From positions 1 through 48,164 of the forward strand of contig CALKIV010000041.1 of the NCBI GenBank assembly GCA_937995835.1: a DNA stretch of 48,164 bases, given 5' to 3'. Each line of letters opens with the position of its first letter. Position 1 is the stretch's first letter. Below the pieces are notes generated by a model. The model searched no databases. It saw only the letters and a list, made by a program, of their open reading frames with translations, and was not told where the DNA came from. Both the position numbers and the translations under genes were made by a program. The DNA is from an uncultured Dysgonomonas sp. (GTDB lineage: Bacteria > Bacteroidota > Bacteroidia > Bacteroidales > Dysgonomonadaceae). Positions 43,257 through 48,164 of the stretch are shown piece by piece.

Positions 43257-43293
43257 CAAAGATACGAGCCCAATTCTGTAAACATTTGGGAAT
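43257..43293 (-). promoter_or_regulatory. Promoter and candidate response-regulator site of the PepSY genes
   Basis: TATCTTTG (43264-43257, minus strand) matches TAnnTTTG. No TTTG is found at the usual distance upstream. Instead, starting 11 bases upstream, lies ATTCCCAAATGTTTACAG (43293-43276), which also occurs, with one change, upstream of the response regulator gene. It contains two similar 8-mers, TTCCCAAA and TTTACAGA, ten bases apart, the layout typical of OmpR/PhoB-family sites. Confidence 0.6.
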
Positions 43294-43313
43294 AGAATGA
43301 GCAAAATATTTTC

Positions 43314-44585
43314 TCAATAGAAAAAGATCGTTATAATATGTTTTTGATCATACTCATATTGCACCCTAAAATGATAGGCATCAACAATAGAAGATACGAT
43401 GGCTAGTCCTAAACCAGCAGACGAGTCAGAATCATTGCCCGATTTATATCTTTCAAAAATGTCCATTCCTTCGGGCAAAGGCATACCAGAATTAGCTATA
43501 GACAAAGAATTGGACAACAGACTAATCGTAATATTGCCATTAGGCACATTGTAATATGTGGCATTTTTCACTAAGTTGCTAATCATAATATGAGCTAAAT
43601 CTGCATTCATCTGCAACACTGGCGCATCTTCCACCTCAACTTCTAGAGATATTTGTTTATGTTCCATTATATCCTCAAAATCAGCACAGACCTCATCCAC
43701 CACTTTTCCCATATCTACCTTGGCACTTACAGTAAACTGTTTGTTCCGAATTTTAGAGAGCAACAGCAAACTGCTATTGAGTCGTCTCATTCTATTAAGC
43801 GTACTCAGAATAGTGCTCAACTCCTTCATCTGTTCTTCTGAAAGATCTTCCTTACTCATCAAAAGGTCAACCCGGCTGATAAGGATAGCCAAAGGGGTCT
43901 GTAATTCATGTGAAGCATTTTCTATAAAAATCTTTTGATCTTTATATGTTTGAATATTTTCTTTCAACAATACTTCTACTGTCTTATTCAACACCTTAAA
44001 TTCCGAAATATTAGTCTTCGGAAAATCAAACATCTGTGTTTGGCCAAGATTAAAACTTCCAAGTTTAGCCAAAAGCTCATGGAAGGATTTACTACTCTGC
44101 CGAATGATATACCTACTACCCCAAAAGAGTAAAATACTAAGCGTTGCCCACAATACAGCCAATAAGATGAGCATGTTTTCGATCAAATCTTCCGTTTCCA
44201 CCGTAGAAGTAAAAAACTGCAACTTGTAATATTTTCCATTTGCCTCACATTTGAATGCAGTGGAGAGTATCCTAACTTCTTCAAATTCTTTTTCAGTATC
44301 AAAATAAACTTTGGTGGTAGAATGCTCTTCTTTCAAGTCTAAAGCATCTTCACTAGATATCTCTCTGACAATCATATTGATGGGATTATACTGCTCCATA
44401 TTTTCCACAAAACGAGCATCCCTATTCGCTTGAACAATAAACTCTTGTTTCAAGTTTGTTAATCCCTCGTCTATCCCATCATATATTTCATACATCTGTG
44501 CCCAAGCATAGATAGCAGACCATATCAAAAACAAGATAACGAACAGACCGGTAAGCCTTATTCCTAAATGATTAGCTAGCTTCAT
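43314..44585 (-). CDS. Sensor histidine kinase
   Basis: A 423-residue membrane kinase. Membrane helices lie at about 12-30 and 137-158, bounding a periplasmic sensor region of about 105 residues that I do not recognise. The phosphorylated His is at about 226 (IENASHELQTPLAIL). The ATPase domain has an N box (MISNLVKNATYY) and a G2 box (SSAGLGLAIVSSIV); the G1 box is a variant (IANSGMPLP). It overlaps the response regulator stop by four bases (ATGA), so the two are translationally coupled, and it is followed by the PepSY genes. No HAMP domain was evident. Confidence 0.92.
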   Translation of the reverse strand: MKLANHLGIRLTGLFVILFLIWSAIYAWAQMYEIYDGIDEGLTNLKQEFIVQANRDARFVENMEQYNPINMIVREISSEDALDLKEEHSTTKVYFDTEKEFEEVRILSTAFKCEANGKYYKLQFFTSTVETEDLIENMLILLAVLWATLSILLFWGSRYIIRQSSKSFHELLAKLGSFNLGQTQMFDFPKTNISEFKVLNKTVEVLLKENIQTYKDQKIFIENASHELQTPLAILISRVDLLMSKEDLSEEQMKELSTILSTLNRMRRLNSSLLLLSKIRNKQFTVSAKVDMGKVVDEVCADFEDIMEHKQISLEVEVEDAPVLQMNADLAHIMISNLVKNATYYNVPNGNITISLLSNSLSIANSGMPLPEGMDIFERYKSGNDSDSSAGLGLAIVSSIVDAYHFRVQYEYDQKHIITIFFY

Positions 44586-45256
44586 ACATTCATTTTATAT
44601 CCAGCACCATATACATTATCGATCTCCACATCCGATTGATGATCTTTCAACTTCTTTCTCAAATTTTTCACTTGCGAATACACAAAATCGAAACTATCTG
44701 CCGAGTCAATATTATCTCCCCAAACATGCTCTGCTAAAGCTTCTTTTGTGATCAAGCGATTGGTATTAGTCGCAAAAAAACTTAAAATATCATATTCCTT
44801 TCTGTTCAACTTCAGCTCATGCCCAGCAATATTTACCATTCGTTGATCGAAATCTATCTCTAAGTTTCCAATAACAAGAACATTCGTTCCGTCCAGTTTC
44901 TTACGACGAAGTACAGCTTTAATTCTTGCATGCAACTCAGTAAAATGAAAGGGCTTGGCAAGATAATCATCAGCTCCAAGATCAAGTCCTTTCACTTTAT
45001 CATCAATAGAGTCTTTTGCCGAAATTATAATGATATTACTCTTGATATTGCTCTTTTTTATCTCTTCCAAGATTTTCAATCCTGTTCCTCCAGGGAGTGA
45101 GATATCCAGCAGAATACAGTCATACTGATAGATCATCACCTTCTCCATACCAGAAGCGAAATCAGATGCAACTTCAACAATGTAATCCTCTGCTAACAAG
45201 AATTCTTTGATCGCATCTTGAAGTTCTAGTTCATCCTCTATAATCAATATTTTCAT
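44582..45256 (-). CDS. OmpR-family response regulator
   Basis: A 224-residue regulator starting MKILIIEDELELQDAIKEF; a longer frame from 45316 crosses the predicted promoter and is not used. The receiver domain (1-115) has the acidic pocket EDE, phospho-acceptor Asp at about 51 (ILLDISLPGG), and Lys in YLAKPFHF. The winged-helix output domain follows (LKLNRKEYDILSFFA to VYGAGYKMNV). It forms an operon with the histidine kinase and probably controls its own gene and the PepSY pair. Confidence 0.94.
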   Translation of the reverse strand: MKILIIEDELELQDAIKEFLLAEDYIVEVASDFASGMEKVMIYQYDCILLDISLPGGTGLKILEEIKKSNIKSNIIIISAKDSIDDKVKGLDLGADDYLAKPFHFTELHARIKAVLRRKKLDGTNVLVIGNLEIDFDQRMVNIAGHELKLNRKEYDILSFFATNTNRLITKEALAEHVWGDNIDSADSFDFVYSQVKNLRKKLKDHQSDVEIDNVYGAGYKMNV

Positions 45257-45313
45257 CACTTCTATCGTTTTATTCTTAATACTACACGAGATGTGCAATA
45301 TATTAAAGATAGA

Positions 45314-45348
45314 CAATATATGAATGAAATCTGTAAAGATTTGGGAAT
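45314..45348 (-). promoter_or_regulatory. Candidate autoregulatory site of the response regulator operon
   Basis: ATTCCCAAATCTTTACAG (45348-45331, minus strand) matches 17 of 18 bases of the sequence ahead of the PepSY genes. A -7-like TATATTG (45320-45314) follows ten bases later; TATCTTTA at 45311-45304 is a second candidate. Flanking bases show little conservation beyond the core. Confidence 0.55.
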
Positions 45349-45366
45349 CTAGAATGCATCTTTAGT

Positions 45367-45398
45367 GAAAAAAGAAGGTGCCTAAAATAGAGCACCTT
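45367..45398 (-). terminator. Terminator of the hybrid two-component gene
   Basis: AAGGTGC (45375-45381) and GCACCTT (45392-45398) pair around ten bases; on the minus strand TTCTTTTTT follows. It separates the hybrid regulator from the response regulator operon. Confidence 0.75.
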
Positions 45399-45429
45399 GT
45401 TATATACTACGTAAATGAAAGAACAGTCT

Positions 45430-48164
45430 TTACGAGGAACTCTTCTCTTTGTATTCACTGGGAGTTAGCCCTGTATGCTTTTTAAAACTCTTACTAAAAT
45501 ATTTAGGGTCATTAAATCCTATCATATATGCTATTTGAGAAAAATTGTATGCGCTATGTTCAATCAACTGAGCAGCCCTCTTGAAACGAATTTCCCGTAT
45601 AAAATCAGAAGGGGCAAAGCCTGTTATTGACTTCAGTTTTCTGTAAAACAAACTTCGACTCATAGAAAGTTCACTTGCAAAATCATCAACAATCAACTCG
45701 GAATTGTTCATCTGTTTCTCCATAAAATCCATCACCTGCTTGATGAATTGCTCATCATATGGCATGATCTGAGGTTTTGATGGCTCAAGGATACCTGTAT
45801 CCTGCAAGTTACTATCAGATAGCTTACTCATAAATAGCTCTTGAAGTTGCTTTCGCTGTGCGAGCAATGCCGCCACTCTAGCCCTAAGATACGATGCACT
45901 AAAAGGCTTGGTGATATAATCATCTATCCCTTGCTCTATTCCCTCTATTCTGTCGTCCAACGAAGATTTTGCGGAGAGTATTATAATTGGAATATGGCAG
46001 ATCTCTCTATTGGCTTTAATTTGTCTAATCATCTCCAAACCATCCATCACTGGCATCATCACATCACTAATGACCATGTTAGGCAATATTTTTGTCACTT
46101 TCTCCAAGCCGTCCCTCCCATCAGATGCTATAACAACATTATACCTGTCTTTTAAAATTGATTCGAGCAAAATTTTCAATTCCACATTGTCTTCCACTAT
46201 CAGTATAGTCTCTCTTTCCTTCAGTAGACGCCCCTTACTTTCAGGCTCCAACCTCTCAACTTCTACAGAGGGTAACAGGGGATGCACAGTTAGGTCTTTC
46301 TCATCCACCGAATCTGTTAATATAAATTCAATGCGCTCATCTTTTTCCAAAACATTACGTTCCAAAGGTAAGGTAACACAGAAAACACTTCCTTTGTCAA
46401 GCTCACTCTCTACCCTAATCTTTCCATGATGCATTTCCACGAGTTCTTTAACCAAAGACAAGCCAATACCTGAAGAAGGTTGCATCATATTGGATTTTCC
46501 TAAAGTTTCAAATCGTTTGAACAAGGACTCTAATTTTTTAGAATCAATTCCTATTCCTTCATCTTTAACCGAAATAGAAACTTCCTCATTTTTAGCATCC
46601 AAATAGACTCCAATAGATTTTCCGGGCAGTGTATATTTGAATGCATTGGATAACAGATTGAAGATGATTTTTTCCACCTTATCACGATCTATCCATAGAT
46701 ACACCTCATTAATACTGCTCTGGAAAACATAGTCTATGTCTTTCTCTTCTGCAATGAGGATAAAGCTTTCTGATACTTTGCTGATAAAATGAACTAATTC
46801 TGTTTTTTCGGCCAGAATTTTCATTTTATTGTTTTGTATCTTTCTGAAATCTAAAATCTGATTGATCAAGCGCAACATCCGTTCCGTATTCTTATGCACT
46901 AAATTTAAATGTTTCCGTGCACTAGAAGTTAGAGGTTCGTTTTCCAGCACTTCTGTGATGGGTGTCGTTATCAATGTCAAAGGAGTGCGCAGTTCATGCG
47001 AAATATCAGTAAAGAAACGCAACTTTATATTAGACATCTCTTGTTCCATCCTAACCTCATGCCTTAAGCGATAGATGTAGAAAAGAATATAAACTGCCGT
47101 GAATGTAAACAAAATGAGAGCTATGGTGTAAACAAGCCAAGCCCAACCTGTCTCCCAAAATGTTGGCAATACTGTTATAGGCAAAGTACGTACATTATCC
47201 ACCCATACTCCATCACTATTCGTAGAGCGCACCTCTAGCTGATAGTCTCCCGCAGAGAGATTGATATAACTAACCGATCTGTTTTTATCGCTATTGTTCC
47301 ATTGTTCTTCCAATCCTTTTAGTCGATATGCATACTGCACCTCCTCAGGGCGGACATAATCTAATGCAGCAAAATAAACTGTTATATTTCGTTGAGAAGG
47401 ACTTAATGAAAGGGTTTCTATGTCATCAATTGGAATTTTCAGTTGTCTGCCATGTATCTTTAAGTCAGTGAAAGCAAGAGGTGGGACATAAGCACTTTTT
47501 CTCAACTTTTCGGGAGCCACCTCCAGTATTCCGACATCGGTTCCAAACACCAATTGTTTTTGAGCGTTTAAGGTGGGAATAGCTTCTGTAAAACAAAAAT
47601 CGTATCGAAGAAATGTCTTGTCATAATTGTCGAATGTTTCGTTCTCCACATCAAATTTCGAGAGAGCATTCTCTGACACTACCCAAACCTGCCCTGTATC
47701 ATCCTCCATCATTGACAAAACAAGATCTGAGGGCAATCCATCTTTTGTGGTATAAGACTTGTAACAAATTCTTTCGTTTAACAAGTTGTCCGACACAATC
47801 TTATTGATGCCACCAGTAAAGGTTAACACGAAGGTATTACCTTTACTATCAGTAAAAATATCCATAACATCTCTACCTACCATGCTGAACTGTGCATTGG
47901 CACTTCCGTTATGTTTATGTTGAAAAAACTTGATTTCTTCTGGCTGACTAAATCGATTTGAGAAAGATATAATACCACTAGTTGTACCAATTAACATAAC
48001 ACTATCAGCTACCTCACTGATAATGCGCACATTTAGGTACCCCTCTGTTGGAAAATTTTTCAACTCATTTTTATTGTGAATAAAGCGAATTACACCTCCG
48101 CCCTCTTTCTTCAACAAATTTAATCCTCCTCCATAGCAACCGACCCATGTGTTACCATTACTAT
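45430..48164 (-). CDS. Hybrid two-component system protein (sensor, kinase, receiver, AraC output), N-terminus outside the window
   Basis: The frame runs off the right edge, so roughly 910 C-terminal residues are visible. Numbering from codon 48117: propeller-type sensor repeats to about 205 (the edge sequence NTWVGCYGGGLN is a typical one), a Y_Y_Y domain about 225-315, a membrane helix about 325-347, then the kinase core with His at about 375 (FFTDISHELRTPLTL), NLLSNAFKYT, DEGIGID and SSGIGLSLVKE. A receiver domain (about 637-752; Asp in VISDVMMP) and an AraC-type DNA-binding domain (about 793-890) complete it. Such proteins usually control a polysaccharide-utilisation locus; the target is not visible. 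Confidence 0.93.
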   Translation of the reverse strand, partial: SNGNTWVGCYGGGLNLLKKEGGGVIRFIHNKNELKNFPTEGYLNVRIISEVADSVMLIGTTSGIISFSNRFSQPEEIKFFQHKHNGSANAQFSMVGRDVMDIFTDSKGNTFVLTFTGGINKIVSDNLLNERICYKSYTTKDGLPSDLVLSMMEDDTGQVWVVSENALSKFDVENETFDNYDKTFLRYDFCFTEAIPTLNAQKQLVFGTDVGILEVAPEKLRKSAYVPPLAFTDLKIHGRQLKIPIDDIETLSLSPSQRNITVYFAALDYVRPEEVQYAYRLKGLEEQWNNSDKNRSVSYINLSAGDYQLEVRSTNSDGVWVDNVRTLPITVLPTFWETGWAWLVYTIALILFTFTAVYILFYIYRLRHEVRMEQEMSNIKLRFFTDISHELRTPLTLITTPITEVLENEPLTSSARKHLNLVHKNTERMLRLINQILDFRKIQNNKMKILAEKTELVHFISKVSESFILIAEEKDIDYVFQSSINEVYLWIDRDKVEKIIFNLLSNAFKYTLPGKSIGVYLDAKNEEVSISVKDEGIGIDSKKLESLFKRFETLGKSNMMQPSSGIGLSLVKELVEMHHGKIRVESELDKGSVFCVTLPLERNVLEKDERIEFILTDSVDEKDLTVHPLLPSVEVERLEPESKGRLLKERETILIVEDNVELKILLESILKDRYNVVIASDGRDGLEKVTKILPNMVISDVMMPVMDGLEMIRQIKANREICHIPIIILSAKSSLDDRIEGIEQGIDDYITKPFSASYLRARVAALLAQRKQLQELFMSKLSDSNLQDTGILEPSKPQIMPYDEQFIKQVMDFMEKQMNNSELIVDDFASELSMSRSLFYRKLKSITGFAPSDFIREIRFKRAAQLIEHSAYNFSQIAYMIGFNDPKYFSKSFKKHTGLTPSEYKEKSSS

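Noticed and set aside
45257..45316. Longer start for the response regulator
   Set aside because: Codons before MKILIIEDE cover the probable promoter region and are not part of the receiver fold.
1..48164. Mobile elements, CRISPR arrays, prophage genes
   Set aside because: No transposase, integrase, phage gene or regularly spaced repeat was seen.

Overview
The window is a stretch of core chromosome from a low-GC member of the Bacteroidales, most likely a Bacteroides-type gut anaerobe. The evidence is the fused ribosomal-protein cluster without tuf, a hybrid two-component regulator carrying an AraC-type output, a methylmalonyl-CoA decarboxylase operon, a lipoprotein with the SDDDD export signal, and promoters of the Bacteroidetes type (TTTG, about 19-21 bp, TAnnTTTG) rather than TTGACA/TATAAT. 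Shine-Dalgarno sites are weak or absent, and the regions ahead of start codons are simply A-rich. I saw no insertion sequence, prophage or CRISPR array.

Layout. Positions 1-155 hold a tRNA-like relic behind a consensus promoter. Positions 590-3348 are a minus-strand operon of propionate metabolism (epimerase, methylmalonyl-CoA decarboxylase alpha subunit, a 58-residue accessory subunit, biotin carrier). Positions 3817-9900 carry plus-strand genes: a small unknown protein with its own promoter and terminator, an AsmA-like protein, and a 4-alpha-glucanotransferase with starch-binding modules. Positions 9905-12219 are the acpP-fabF-rnc operon on the minus strand. Then come purN, an unrecognised secreted protein, class I fumarase, murF, a secreted esterase paired with a flippase-like membrane protein, and penicillin-binding protein 1C.

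Positions 22201-40384 hold 32 genes, all on the minus strand and transcribed from rpsL to rplQ. This is the str, S10, spc and alpha operons joined end to end, including secY, map, infA and rpoA. Transcription probably starts at a good promoter near 40517-40548 and ends at a hairpin at 22151-22178. Most gaps inside the cluster are under 50 nt. The few longer ones (before rpsG, rpsJ, rpsH and rpsD) contain hairpins or possible long-range pairings and are candidates for ribosomal-protein autoregulation.

Positions 40747-48164 return to accessory functions: an orphan rfbA; two secreted PepSY-like proteins (one a predicted surface lipoprotein); a response regulator and histidine kinase; and the 3' part of a hybrid two-component system. 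The best candidate for something not yet described is the PepSY/two-component module. The same 18-bp sequence (17 of 18 identical) lies just upstream of the likely -7 elements of both the first PepSY gene and the regulator operon, as expected of a self-regulated circuit controlling secreted PepSY proteins.
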